Positions 34,326 to 46,745 of a DNA stretch of 64,000 nt are shown here, piece after piece (position 1 is the first letter of the stretch; every line of letters starts with the position of its first letter). Origin of the DNA: Chinchilla lanigera (lineage: Eukaryota > Chordata > Mammalia > Rodentia > Chinchillidae). The notes below the pieces were generated by a model that was given only the letters and a program-made list of their open reading frames with translations, was not told the origin of the DNA and did not search any database. The stretch lies in the NCBI RefSeq assembly GCF_000276665.1, contig NW_004955487.1:4210835-4274834 (forward strand), written 5' to 3'. A program made the translations under genes and the position numbers.

Positions 34326-36600
34326 CTCAGCAGCCTCCTCTGTTCCCGGACCACCACGCATGGGTGACAGCCTGAGATTCTCATCACACCCTTCTTCTGC
34401 GCCTTAATTAAATCTCTCCCAGTTCGTCCTGCCCCAACTTTCTCCCTCAAGGGTCATTCCTAGCTCTTCAACAATAGAAATTCATCAATTTTTTCCAAAG
34501 TAAACAATAATTATCCAAGCTAACATTTAATTAAATAAACTCAATTTATAGAAAAGCTGCAGTCTGCTTTGACGCAGAGATTAGCCACCCAACTGCTTCT
34601 CGAGGGCCCTGTGTGAAAGTGTTGCTGGAGGTGGTCGTGGCAGGTGCAGGGAGCCCCAGCCCCTTTGGGATGACCAGGGACAGCATGGACAGCTGCTGGG
34701 TCCAGGACAGTGGCCATGTCACGCTAAACCCGAGTGCAGGTGTGTGCAGCATTCACACTGTCTCCAGGTGCCACTGCAAGGGAGAAGCCTTGCATGGAAC
34801 CCCGATCGGGCAATGGACAGAAGCACATGGAAACCAAGACCACGGCCAGCTGACGGCAGAGACAGCTGTCCCTCTCCCAGCTGGGATGGCAGGCAAAAGT
34901 GGTTGTGGCATCTTTCAGCATCAAAGTTTCCACTGTGCATCTCCTCCTGCCTCCTGGGTGAGAGTCACCTCCCTGCAAGGGCCAGCCCAGATCAAGGCCC
35001 TGGCCGCTGCCAGAGGGACTGGATGTGGCTTCCACGCTATGGCCTCCTCCCCACAGATGCCTTGTGGTCCCCTGCCTGGTAGTGCCCTTGCCCTACCAGC
35101 TGCTAAACCCAAGGAGTTTCCTAGAGTGCATCCCTGGGATACCTCCCTGTTCATTCAGGTACTGACTCAGGGAAAACGCTGCCAGCCTGGGGGTGTCGGG
35201 AAGGGATGCAAGAGTTGCTGCGATAACTGAGGACAGCTGAGCCATGGATGGGTGATGGCAAGGGTGCAGCCACATCGTACAATGCACAGCAGTCGGCCTG
35301 AACCAGCAGCCCTTCGGGGACAGCCAGGTCACTGCAGGTTCCCAGTGTCTCTGGTGGGCCGTCAGCGCCACACCTGGGGTCACGAGGAATAACTGCCCTT
35401 GTCCTCAGCCATCTGGACAGAGGCTTCCTACCGTGCAATGACTTCTGTGGGGGCTCCTCAGGCTGTCCTGATGCCTCCCCTCTGTGTCCTCGGCCTCCTT
35501 CAGGGCACGCAAGGGAAGGAGGCCTCCAGGCATGAACTGCACCCCTCAGTGAGTCTTGCCCAAAAGTGAACTACCCTGGGGACATGCAGGGCTGCCCTGG
35601 TGTACACCCAGGAGCAGAGACAGTGCAGTGACCCTGCACTGGCGGCGCGCACAGAACAGCCTTTGCAAACAATGGGAAAGGTACAGAGTGTGAGAAACAG
35701 GTCATCATGCCGCTGGGCCTGAGCTGGGCCCCCAGGAGCATGCAGGGCTCCCGTGCAAGGCCAGCCTGTAGCAGCCACTGTCCCTCCATGGCTGGTGCCC
35801 CTGTGTTCTCTGCCCCTGGGTTCCAGGGTCGCCTCTCCCTGTCTGCCTCCTTCCCCTAAGTTCTTTGGAAATGGCACTTGGCCAACCTGCAAAATCTAGA
35901 GTTCTCTCCACATCTCAACACCTTGAATGAAATCAGATTGGCAAAGTCCCCTCCGCATGAGAGGGGACAGCCACATCCACAGCCTGTGGGGGTGGGGGCG
36001 TGGACACAGTGGGGAGGTTACTCTACCTCCAGAGCTGAGAGCAGACGAAGTCTCAGTAACCCCGAGTGCTCGAGGCGAGACACTGGCTTTGCCACAGTGC
36101 TGTCACCAGAGCACCTGCTCTTCCCAAACTGGCACTGGCTTCACACCAAAGAGCAGGAAAGGGCCATGGTGGTGGCACACCGGTGACAGGGCACTGGTGG
36201 GTAACCTCCGTTACAAGGTGAGTGTAGTGGCACAAGGTGGCACTCTGGGCCACTTGTTGGCATGGTGACTTTGGTGATAGTGACGTGCTCAAGGCAACGG
36301 AACCCAGTATGAGGCTCGAAGTGAGGCTCCCGGCTTCCCAGGCAGCTGTAGTGGCAAGGAGCACACATTTGAGTTTCACCCCTGCAGCCCCCTTCCTGCT
36401 GTGATGTGCGCAGGGCCAGGTATGGCTGTTTGCAGCCCATTTCCACACAGCAGCGTGGGGTGCAGAGCCAGCTGCGGGCCTCTTCCTTCCCTCCCCGCCC
36501 CTCCTCAGTTTTGTGCTGCAGCCAGCAGGAGCGCCTCCTCTCCACCTGCAGGTTTCAGTGTCTCTGAGCCCGCCCAAAAGAGCTCAAGTAGGCTGTGACC
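34326..36600. other. Gene-free GC-rich unique DNA
   Basis: No repeat recognised. The longest frame (205 residues, plus strand, 34,613-35,230) is cysteine/glycine/proline-rich, matches nothing I know, and is overlapped by four frames on both strands. I treat it as chance. Confidence 0.5.
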
Positions 36601-37290
36601 TCGGGAAGCACCCTTGAGAGAGTCTCCAGGCGCCTTGAGAAACCGTACAGGGAGGGGGGCGCTGTGCATCTGGGCTCCATCTATTATTCATGCACGCGTG
36701 TTCCAGCGAGCACAGTAATTTAGAGCCTCTTGGAGAGGGCTCTCTGCAGCAGCCATAAACCACGTTCCACAAGCTCCGGGGAGAAATTACCTTCCCTTCA
36801 TTCAGCGAGGGGTCAAGGCTGAGAACTCGCCTAGGAAGCAAGAGCCAAGGTGGAGCTGAGGGAGCTGCCGGGCCCCACACTGGGGACAGCTCGGCCTGAG
36901 TCACCTCCTGGGTGACCTCCCTCAGCATCTGCTCTCTCACTGTGGGATGAGTCACAGCTCTAGCTGCCTGCTTGTCAGGGTTCCTGCAGGTGGAGCCCAG
37001 TCCAGTGTCCCTCCCGTGACCTCTAGTATGTAATTTACTGCTCTCCAAAATGCACTGGATGGGGCATGGATGCCTGTGTTCTGAGTTTCAGGGACCAGAA
37101 CACCATGTTATAGCACTGGGCACATTAGGTACGAATCCATCCATTCTATATGCATATTTATCTCCATCTTCAGAGCTCTTATTATTTTTTTTAAATGGCA
37201 TAGCTTTTATGTCTACAGAGAATACAATACAGAGGTGCAGATTTTTGCAGAAAACACAGCTCTGACACCAACACATACCACTCATATACT
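36601..37290. other. Repeat-free block, candidate conserved non-coding
   Basis: CpG-retaining sequence with AT-rich homeodomain-like words ('ctattattcatgcacgcg', 'cagtaatttagagcctc', 'cagcagccataaaccacg'). No repeat or gene seen. Confidence 0.35.
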
Positions 37291-38111
37291 AAGGGGGTGG
37301 AGAGGAGCATAAAGAAAAAGAAAGCGAAGAATTAACATCCATTTTCAGAGGCTAGGAGATGAAATCAGGTGCAAGCACCTCCCGGTATTTGGGAGGCTGG
37401 AGCTGGCTTCTGATTGCATTTTTTATGGTGATAACATGGCGAGCCCAGTGTGGCTGCTGCTTCTCCTCTTCCGCAGCCCCACATCCGCATTTCTTTCCCC
37501 CACCCCCTGAAGCTCGGCTCCTCTGCAGAAGATGAACAGGCTCTCTCCATGCTGTGCCCCGCTGTGCTGAGCTGAGGCAGCCCCAGCCCCCGGCCTGGCC
37601 TGGCCACTATCCCCAGCGGTCTTTCTCCTCCTCCATCAAGCCCAGGCTGCCGTGCCCCTAGGTCTCCTCTTCTTGTCCCCTGAGGGCTGATGGCTCTTTC
37701 TCAGGCTCTCCTGTGCTCCCTGTGGCCTGCGATGACAGGAGGTTGTGTGACAATGAGCCCCGGGGTGCAAGGGAGGATGGTGGCCTGAACAGCTGCAGTC
37801 CCCGGGGGCGGTGATGTCTGCTCAGGTGGTGGGGGCAGATGCCCGTCACAAGCTAACATGGAGTTGGGCTCTTGCTGCGTGCCTGCCAGCTCGGGGTCCT
37901 CACGGCAGGACAGGGACATTCCCCTGGGGCACAGTGATAGCCAGCCCCTCCTCCTTTCATTTCCCAGGCTGTCTTATCTCTCTCCTGTCTGTGGACAAAA
38001 GGAAGAACTCACCTGGTGGGACAGTGAAATGTTCACCTTGAAGCACTGAATTTTATGTTGTGTGGACTTTGTCTCAATAGAGAAAAACTGCCTTCTGAAA
38101 CCTTGAGATTT
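37291..38111. other. Gene-free unique DNA
   Basis: GC-rich; nothing recognised. Short frames only. Confidence 0.5.
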
Positions 38112-38147
38112 GAAAGCCATAGAGACCTCGAAAGCCATAGAGACCTC
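38112..38147. repeat. Perfect 18-bp tandem duplication
   Basis: 'gaaagccatagagacctc' occurs twice with no gap. It abuts a MIR fragment, and no third copy is present. Confidence 0.95.
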
Positions 38148-38159
38148 AGAGGTCATGTT

Positions 38160-38255
38160 GGCTGGGTGCCTCTTTGTGCAGATGGAGAAAATGAGGCCAG
38201 GTCCAAGGTCACTTAAGGAAGCTTCCACACAAGCCCAGGTCTCTGCCCCAGCAGG
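38160..38255 (-). mobile_element. MIR fragment
   Basis: 'gcagatggagaaaatgaggc', 'ccaaggtcacttaaggaagc' and 'cacaagcccaggtctctg' are the antisense MIR core. Confidence 0.7.
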
Positions 38256-39500
38256 TTAGGCCCTTCCCTGTTCTTCCTGAGTCACTAGTGTTCTGCTGTT
38301 CCTGGGGCAGAGGCTACACTAGGGAAGAGTGGTTTTGTGGTTCCTCTGGTTGCTTTGCTCACACACTGGGGCTGGAGCCCCAGAGAGAAGTGTGCTCGCA
38401 GTAGCTCAGGCTACAGCCACACCTCCTTGTGATCTCAAAGGTCCTTGGCCTTTACCACTCTGTGATGAACAGGCTCAAGGTGGGCAAGGCGTAGGCTCTG
38501 GGGGACCTCAGGGATGCTACTCCCCCTCCCATGACTCCAGAGAAGGTCCAGCCAGACCCCTCACCCATGGCCAAAAGAGGTGCAAAGGGAGACTGCATGA
38601 GAGCAGCCAGATGGTTTGCTTCTGGGAAAGTGGCTCTCCCAATGTGGCAGACACAAGACCTTGGCCCTGGACAGGTCTGCATCCAGGCGGAGCCAGCTCT
38701 CCTCCTGCAGCAACAACACCCAGCAGGGGGATCCTGGGCTTGAGCTTGGGCTTGGGATGGGAGGGTGTCATTTTCCATTCTTTTTGCAAGGATTCTTTGT
38801 CAAGCATTCTTTTTCAAGCACCTACTGTGTGTCAGGCCTGATGTGAGGCTGTACCACCCAGCATGGACCCAGCACAGGGGCTGCAGTCCCCACCCACATG
38901 TGTGAACAAAGCAATAAGAGGAATGGCAAGTGACAGAGAAGGTGGCAGCAAGAAGGAGTGGCAAACAGGAGCAGGAGCCAGAGGCCAAAAGTAGGGTTTT
39001 GATGTCCTTCTACAGGCCATGGGAGGTGCGGGGATCCTGTGTACTGTCTGTCTCTGATACTCCTTCCCACGGGGGCAGAGGATAAGCACAGGCCCAAGTC
39101 CATGTCCTGATGACTTGACCCAGGGCCACGGTGCTGTTCCATTAACCCTTGGGGACAGCTCTGGAGCACTTGGGGTCTGCAGCAGGACTTACACTGCAGA
39201 CCTGGTGCTGCCCTGCCAGGTCTCACTTGCTGTGACATTTCATGGTCTGAACACAGGACAGGCCCTTCTGATTTGTAGGGTGTCCTACAGACAGCTCCTT
39301 AAATGATCACTTGTGATGTTAATTTGGGTATTTAATCCATATCAGGTGGTTGATTCTGTCTTCAGGTAAGTACTTGTCACTAACACACCCTAGGTGTGCA
39401 AGGACATGAGGTTAAAGCTGAAGGATAGAGTTACCAATTAGGGAGGGAAGTTGCCCTGAGAGACATCTGCTGTGAAGAGTGGAGGGTCCCTGTGGGTATT
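38256..39500. other. Gene-free unique DNA
   Basis: GC-rich; the 170-residue plus-strand frame at 38,329 overlaps frames in the opposite strand and has no domain. A tight G-quadruplex motif lies at 38,748-38,765. Confidence 0.5.
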
Positions 39501-39610
39501 GAGTGTTACTTACAAAAGCCAAGATACAGAAATGACCTAGGTATCCATCGGTGGATGAATGAATAACAAAAATGTGGTGTCTATGGAACACCACTGGCTA
39601 GTATACCTGT
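39501..39610 (+). mobile_element. L1 3' fragment
   Basis: 'acaaaagccaagatacagaa', 'ggtatccatcggtggatgaa' and 'aaaatgtggtgtctatggaa' match the L1 ORF2 C-terminal coding order. Confidence 0.7.
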
Positions 39611-40105
39611 AGCAAATCAGCACACTGTTCATCTTGGATATGCAATCTTTATTTGCCCCATTAATATTTTGAAATTTAAGAAGGGAGTTTCTTATATAAG
39701 AAGAAGAAAAATAGAGGACCAGGCCCCAGAATAAGGACATTTAAAAAGAAAGGTAACATGATAAAACCTACTAGAAAAAATAGCATGAGAAAATGAATTT
39801 GACAAGTCCATGGGATGATTGGAAGGAAAAGGAGAGGTCAGTGTCTGATTAGTGTCCCCAGGGATGACCGTGGAGGGAAGATAGAAGACCCCAGGCCCTG
39901 TGGGCAGGAGGGTAGCCAGTCTGGGTTGCACTACGTGCCCTCAGTTCACAGAGAGACACTGATGGCCAGTGGGCCCTTCCCAGGGTCAGGCAGCAGTTTA
40001 GTGACTGACTTAGTGCTGTCTGTAGATTGGAAGGTCAATAGAACCAGAAAGGTCACCTTGCATCAACCATCTGGAATGGCCTCCTGGTCCAGGCTCTGTC
40101 CACGG
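39611..40105. other. Gene-free unique DNA
   Basis: Nothing recognised; GC content falls towards 40 kb. Confidence 0.5.
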
Positions 40106-41640
40106 TGCTGAAAAATTAGGACATTTCTTTTGCAGCTGGATGATTCCAAACTCTTTGCTCAATTTCTGTTTAGTCCTTTACTGTCCCAAGTTTCCTCACA
40201 GTGCTGAGCTTGGCCTTCTTTGAGGATGTCAAGTGAGGATCTACTCACAATGGCACCACAGATAATCAGTTCCTCATATGTCTTTGTTCATTGGCTGGAT
40301 TTCACAGGACGGTTTATCAAAACCTTGTGGACTTTTCTTCTAGCTCTTTATCAAAGGCCTAGAAAAGGCAGTCTATTTGCATGTTAAGATGAGGGAAAAG
40401 AACAACCATTTTAAAAGATAAGAGTTGGAATTTATAAGCCTTTACAAACTGTTATTTCTTTCACTGAGGGAAAATAAAAATGGGAGATAGTAAGGAGGCA
40501 ATGGTATTGCAGATAACATCATTTAGAGGATTTTGAAACCTGGTATAATTTGTCATTATATAAGATGCTTTGGTCGGCAAGATCAAAGCAACTGACGTTA
40601 TCTATCTACATACAGCCAATTGAATTGCCTCTTCAGAATCCCAGACAAACATTTCATTAGTTACTATTCATCAGGAAATTGGGATGAAATGCCAAAACAC
40701 TTCTTTAAAAAAGCTGGATTGCATTTCCTACACATGGTTCTTTAAAAAAAACAATTATTTGTATGGCACTTTTCTTCCACGTGCTCAAACCATGTTACTT
40801 TCCAAATATTTACTGTCTTCCTGACCCATTATTCCAGCCACAAGCATTATTCTTCTCCCTTCTTAAGCACTTGGAGAATGACACAAACTATTCCAACACA
40901 TAAAATAAGTCGAGATATAGCCAGGAAATCCATGATGTTAGGAAAAATCTGTTAAATTCAGACAACTGCTGTGTTGCTTTGTGCTTGACTTTGGCAGGTG
41001 TTTGACCACAATGATTCAGTATTCCCCATCAAAGGCCTAACAGTGGCAGAAGCAGATGGGCATAGCTTCATGTGGACACCCAGAGCTGTGGGTTGAGGAG
41101 ATTCCTAACTGCAGCATGGATTAAGAGACTAGAGCAGTGGTCAATGAGGAATGTTGCCCATGGGGTAGGAACAACACTGGTATATCATGAACTTATGTAC
41201 TTGCCACTTTACTGGGTCAACTGAGTCAGAGGGGACAGAGATGTCCTGACTCCCCAGCTTGGCTATAAATGGCTCCCTTGAACTTTGAACCTAAGCCATC
41301 CTTAGGAGCTCTCTTTGCTGCTGAGAAGGAGAAGCCAGATGCATACTGATGCTTCAGGGAGAACAGACACAAAAGTCAATTTTTAAAAACATCATTTCTA
41401 GATACAAGAAAGCCACCCAAGCAGCCAAGGCTGGAAGGTAACAGAAAGAAGGGCCACCACAGGGACTTGGTTCTCCCCTTGGTGGGGGAGAGCATGATAA
41501 ATAAACTGTAGATGGAGCCACTGAAGCCAAAGACTTAGCTCATCTTGTGGGTGTGACCTCCAAGGCGATCAGCACTTAGAGACACAAAATCTCAGAGAAA
41601 GTGGAGGCATGGGATACCTTAGTGACCTCAAGCCACCAAT
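40106..41640. other. AT-rich repeat-poor block
   Basis: No dispersed repeat recognised in 40.1-41.0 kb, although surrounding AT-rich DNA is full of L1. Almost no open frames. Possibly conserved or simply old unique DNA. 41.0-41.64 kb likewise shows nothing. Confidence 0.4.
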
Positions 41641-41644
41641 ACAG

Positions 41645-41962
41645 GATGCAATGATTGGGGGCTTCAAACACAGCCATTCATCGTCTCACAGCTCTGGAGA
41701 CTGGAAGTCTGAGATTAGGCTGCCAGCATGGTTAGTCCTTGTTTTTGCTGGCTTTCAGGTGACAGCTTCCTATTGTGTCCTCACACTGATGTGGGGTTTG
41801 GGTAAGCCCTCTGGGGTTTCCTCTTCTCCTAAGGGCAATGACCTCATCTAAATCCAGTTATCTTCCCAAAACCCCTTCTACAAATACCATAGCACTCTCA
41901 ATAAGGCTTCCACATTGAAATATGAGGGGAAACAAAGTCAGTCCATTATAAGGGTATTCTAT
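41645..41962 (-). mobile_element. Ancient MLT1-like LTR relic
   Basis: 'ggcttcaaacacagccattc', 'tcacagctctggagactgg', 'tgtgtcctcacactgatg', 'caatgacctcatctaaatcc' and 'gtcagtccattata' follow the antisense LTR consensus. Confidence 0.65.
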
Positions 41963-41965
41963 CTG

Positions 41966-42322
41966 TTTTCTCCCTTCCTGAGACATTACACCTGATGCAG
42001 GAAAACTAAAGTAGGAGAGGTTTATTTTGGTCACATTTCAGTTCAGAATCAGCTGGATCCAACAGAAGATCTCGCACAACATGGGCCTGGTGGAGAAGAG
42101 CTGCTCATAGGATGGGGAACCGGAAGTAGAGAGGGAAGGGGGGATGAGGGGAGAGAGATAAACCCTTCCTAGCCACGCCCCCCAGGAACACCTCTTCTGG
42201 CCAGGCCTCACCTCTTAACAAGTCAACTCTAAACCTCCATCACCCAATCACCTTCCAAAGGCTCCACCTATGACCCAAGGAGGATTTGTGGGGACCTCTA
42301 GCTAAAAATCATAGCAAACACC
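41966..42322 (-). mobile_element. MaLR-type solo LTR
   Basis: Antisense: 'gagaggtttattttggtcac', 'gagaagagctgctcatagg', 'ccttccaaaggctccaccta' and 'atttgtggggacctctagc'. It abuts the MLT1-like relic upstream. Confidence 0.8.
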
Positions 42323-42339
42323 AATATGTTGTTTACCCC

Positions 42340-43460
42340 TGAAGGCATTTACTAAAGTGTTAGTATGAATGGAGAAAGATCCTGAGAAGCTAGGCACAAA
42401 GCCTTGGGATTTTGGGGTTAAAACAGTGTAACTTTAAAAAAATGAATGGGGCAAATTGGAGTTTAAGACATAGGTGAATGCTAGTAATAGTCTACTCTTT
42501 CAGTTAGAAGCCTTGCAGGGCATCCTGGAAGAAAGAAAAAACAGAATATGAAGCTTTGTGAAAACTGCACCAAAAACCAAGACAAAGATGAAGACACGAG
42601 AGTCACTAATGAACTCAGCTGGTTCTTAGATTAGGGGAACAGTACCTCCCAGCCTGGACACCCGGGGGAAACACAGATTCTGTAAAGAAGGCATCATGCA
42701 GGGCCCGTGGATTTCACACAAAATATCCAGCATTTCCTATGAGATAACCACATGGAACCAAGAAACAATCAAGAAACCTGGAAAATAGAAAGAAAGCCTG
42801 GATGTCCACACCTAGGAGCTGTGGTGCTGAGACTTTAAACAGCTAAAATTCATATGTTCAACCAAAGAGCAGGACTTGATCCAGAAAATCCTATCTATGA
42901 AGAGGCAGTTAGCAACTTTACCAGTAAGATTTCAATAATTGAAATGAAGAATTTAAGTGTTGGGTTTTAAATGCAATATAGAAGAAAAGATGAGGTTTTT
43001 GATACTGGATTAATAAAAACATCCGGGTCGAAGCACAGAAGGAAAACACAGGGGTTAATAGGGGACCTGAGGAAGATGGAGAAAGTTGTGCGGTTGGAGT
43101 GAGGAGGGGAGGTAAGAGTGACGGGAGGACAGAGATGCTGAAAGTTCTCTAAAATCAACAATCATGCTCATCATGGGCAGCCTGAATCCTGCACTGCACA
43201 AATTTGAGGTGGAACATGGCTTATGCATCAAGTCAAACCACTGAAACCCAGACATATAGCCATTAGCCTCCTAAGAGGAGGAAATGTTTTCACAGTGGGA
43301 ACTTCAGCACAACAATGCAGATAGGGTGCAGGGCTGAAGGCTCCTTCAAGTGCAGAAAAATACTGCAACCCAGAATTCTGCCTGAGAAAACACCCCCACA
43401 GGAAGGGTTGACATGCTTCCATCACACACAGGAAACAGAGATTCTGTTGCTAGATATATT
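42340..43460 (+). mobile_element. HAL1/L1M ORF1-type relic, 5' part
   Basis: Sense-strand phrases 'ataattgaaatgaagaattt', 'ggaggaaatgttttcacagt' and 'aacccagaattctgcctgag' resemble the ORF1 C-terminal region of old L1M/HAL1 elements. Heavily decayed, no open frame. Confidence 0.45.
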
Positions 43461-43464
43461 GATG

Positions 43465-43800
43465 AGCTTTAGGACAAAACATTTAGCATTCAAAACTTAA
43501 AGAGGGAGAGGTTTAATTTGGTTCATGGAATCAGAGGGGTGAGCCCATAGTCAGCTGGCTCCAAGGCAGGAGTATCATGGTGGAAGGGCAATAAGGAACA
43601 CAACTTCTCTGTTCGTGGTGCTCACAAAGGAGAGAACAATGCTAGAAAGGAAGGAGCAGGGACCAGATATAGACCCCAAGGTTACACTTCCATGACCACC
43701 GGTTATACCCAAAATGGTGCTTTACTAATCTTCTAGGTGTTTCTCAAGCCAGTCAAATTGATAATCAAGATGAACCATCACATCAAATCTCAGTGAAGAC
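43465..43800 (-). mobile_element. MaLR-type LTR nested in HAL1-like relic
   Basis: Antisense: 'ttaggacaaaacatttagc', 'gagaggtttaatttggttc', 'gctccaaggcaggagtatca' and 'ggtggaagggca'. It splits the surrounding relic. Confidence 0.7.
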
Positions 43801-43804
43801 AGAT

Positions 43805-44330
43805 ATTAAGGCAATGTGCTTAGGATAAAAGAAAATGATCCAGAAACACAGAAATCCAATAAGGAATAAAAGCCAAAAAAGGAAAATAAGAAATACACAG
43901 GTAATGAATAAATGCTAATTGTACAACAAAGTAATATTTGGTGTGGTCTGAAATACATGCAGATTAAATATGCTAATAATAATAGCAGAGAAAGAGAGCT
44001 AACTGACCCTATGGTTTTTCCAGTTTGTAATATCCTTGATGCAAGAGTGATGATAGAGTTAGTACACAATGCGTTCTAACTAATCAAGGGTTCACGTGAT
44101 AACCTCAAGTTTATAGTCCCAATCCCCTACAAAAGAATTGATGATCATGGAATTAATAAAACAACATGGGTAGAAATTTAAATAATCATGTAAATAAAAA
44201 GAAGATTAAAGAGTGGAGAAAAGGAACATAAAAGATAAAAATATAGAACAGAAATCAGATGACATATATTCTCAAGTAAATTATTAATTCTTTTAAATAC
44301 AAATAATTATTTGCAGGATAATATTATGCA
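43805..44330 (+). mobile_element. HAL1/L1M-type relic, 3' part
   Basis: 'gtgtggtctgaaatacatgc', 'aatatgctaataataatagc', 'gttagtacacaatgcgttc' continue the order expected after ORF1 in HAL1-like elements. Low similarity, inferred partly from context. Confidence 0.4.
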
Positions 44331-44576
44331 AGTGATTCTATACTAGTTATCATGTATTGTCTCTAGGCCTCAAATTTTTTGAATGATTTATGAAAAAGGA
44401 TATAGGCCTTTAAAATATTTTACTTTGTCATTTGCCCCAGTGTTAGAGTTTTTCCAGTTGATTCGTAGATGGGCCCAATGTCCATGAACAGCTTGAGGCA
44501 CCATGGCCATTTCCATGCTCTAACACAATGGTGATGTGACAGAATGAGATGTTGGGATAGGGGGTGGGGATACCAT
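44331..44576. other. Gene-free DNA
   Basis: AT-rich and unrecognised; contains no useful open frame. Confidence 0.5.
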
Positions 44577-44945
44577 TGTTATGGCTTAGATCTAAAACAT
44601 CCACCCAAAGTCTCATGTGCATGTAAGGTGGATCATGGGGAGCTGGGCTAATCAATGGATTCATCCGTGGGTAAATTCATGGCTGACTTGCTGTTAGAGA
44701 GTAGGGTCTGGTTGGAAGAGGTGGATCATTTGGGTGTGGCCCGGAAAGGTTCATCTCCATCTTTGGTTCCTTCCCTCTCTCTGCTTCCTGGCTTCCATGA
44801 TGTAAGCAGCTCTCCTCTGCCAGGCCCTTCTGCCACGCTGCTTTTGCCTTGAAGCAGCCAATGATAGGCTGAAACTGTGAGCCAAAATACACCCCTGCTC
44901 CTTTAGGCTGTGAGTGTTGGAAATTGTGTCCAGCAAAACAAACAA
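44577..44945 (+). mobile_element. MaLR-type solo LTR
   Basis: 'tgttatggcttagatctaa', 'caatggattcatccgtggg', 'tggcttccatgatgtaagc', 'ctgaaactgtgagccaaaat' and 'gtgttggaaattgtgtcc' in order; a near-complete copy. Confidence 0.85.
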
Positions 44946-45727
44946 AAAACAAGGAAGAAGCAAACTATGGTGCAGGGCATCCACCATATAGGTAGAGCAG
45001 ATATAAATAATCTCAAGGAAATAGATGATAGGCAAATCAAGTACCACTAGTGATGTAGTACTAATAATTAGGAAAAAATGAACTTTAAGGATTTTCTATT
45101 TTTATTATTTTTGGTTTAACTCATTTAAGTGTAAATTTCCATAATTTAATTTTTTTAGTAGGAATTAAAACAGTAGGTTCACAAAATGCCTGAAAAATAA
45201 ACAATTCTTTTTCACATTCTGCTGTAAACCACCTCCAGGGTACTACTGATGGGGATCATGACCAACATGCTTCATAATCCTCTCACTAGAACCTGCAGAG
45301 CTATGTTCTCATGCTCACTTATAGATGAACAAGGACTTTTTCTTATCAAGAGACTGGCAAAAATGCATAAATCTGATAGCCACTGACCTACTAACATGTA
45401 CTCTACTTTCTTCTTACTTTCTGGTCATATATTAAGAATATGGTGACTTTCTATGTTGGCCCCCTCTCTGTAGTTGCAACTCTGGTAATAATCACAAAAC
45501 TCTAAGTGAGTAATTATTAAGAGTGTTATACATTGCTCACCTATTCATCTAAGCATGGTCCTTTGTTACTTTTGCACTTTGAAATATTATTTTAAGCTTC
45601 CTGATTACAATGCACTTAAATTCCTGAGCACAGTGAGCTCCAAATACTTCCACTTCAACATCATTTTCTTGGCAATAAAGAAAACTCTCTGTGTTTCTCT
45701 CTCACATACATACACACACACACACAC

Positions 45728-45767
<40 letters not shown>

Positions 45768-46274
45768 GAAGAGCACACAGGTAAACAATCAATAGGTCCA
45801 TAGTTGAGGTGTCTGATGGTGACACACCCTGGGTTTTAAGCAGGTGAATCTTACAACTAGTAGAAGGCAGAGGGCTGGATTTGAAAGAAGAGAAGCTTCA
45901 GAGGCAGACACCCTCTGCACCCTCCTCATGGGACATGGCAGGCATTCTTCCACGGCGTTTGTTCCAGGGAGCGCAGCACTTTGTGCTTGGCATTCGAGTG
46001 GTCCAACACAGACGGTGTCCTGAAGTACCTGTGCGCAGTTAACAGATCCTGCTGTGCTCCTGCTGATGGTGGAGGGGGCCACCTCTTCCTCTCCACTGGT
46101 GGCTCTTACCATGACACACCTCTTCTGCTCTGAGTGCTTTATAAACATCAGTGCTTCTTCTTGCCATGAGTACTTGTGGTCTCTGCTCAGGGCTGCTCCA
46201 GATCACTTCCTTAAACCAACAAACAACAAGCATTTTAAAAGACAGCACGTTATAGTGATCCCCTTGCCTATAAG
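44946..46274. other. Gene-free DNA with (CA)n
   Basis: No gene or dispersed repeat recognised. The 119-residue minus-strand frame at 45,789 has no domain. Confidence 0.5.
45702..45771. repeat. (CA)n microsatellite
   Basis: Long CA run with 'catacatacac' at its start and a single 'aa' interruption. Confidence 0.95.
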
Positions 46275-46745
46275 CAGTGCAAATTCACAATAGCTAAATC
46301 TTGGAGGTAGCCTCTACAGTCATCAACAGATAAATGGGTAAGTAAAATGTGGTATCTATACACAATGGAATACTACTGAGTCGTAAAAAGGACAAAGTTG
46401 AATGATTTGCAGGAAAGTGGATGTACCTTGAGATTATAACATTAAGTGAAATAAATAAGACACACAAGATTAAATATCACATGGTTTCTCTTACATGAGA
46501 AACCCAAAGTATAAATAAAGAGCAAAATAAATGATAATAGGAAACCAGGAGATGGATCTTTTTCAAATGGGAAGGGGACCAAGATATGGAAGTGAGGGTA
46601 AAGGGACGAAGAAAGAATTAAAATGTGTTATGATGTGTTATGTATGTGTACCAACTCCCCAAAAGGAATGTAATTCTTACCACTGCAAATGTACAAATGA
46701 AAATGAAACATTGGAAACAGGTATTGTAGAAGCATATCGGATCAT
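46275..46745 (+). mobile_element. L1 3' end
   Basis: 'cacaatagctaaatcttgg', 'tcatcaacagataaatgggt', 'cacaatggaatactactgag', 'aacattaagtgaaataaata', then 3' UTR 'aaatgggaaggggaccaaga'. Same subfamily as the inverted copy at 14 kb. Confidence 0.85.

Noticed and set aside
34613..35230. 205-residue plus-strand open frame
   Set aside because: No domain, start context or homology recognised; four other frames overlap it on both strands in the same GC-rich DNA.
36053..36577. 174-residue minus-strand open frame
   Set aside because: Shadowed by a 134-residue frame on the same strand and frames on the opposite strand; no recognisable motif.
36645..36670. Second CTCF-like word ('ggaggggggcgctgtg')
   Set aside because: Matches only the right part of the core; too many mismatches on the left.
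42131..42151. G-quadruplex candidate in antisense LTR
   Set aside because: The middle run has six G, one short of supplying two GGG tracts with a loop.
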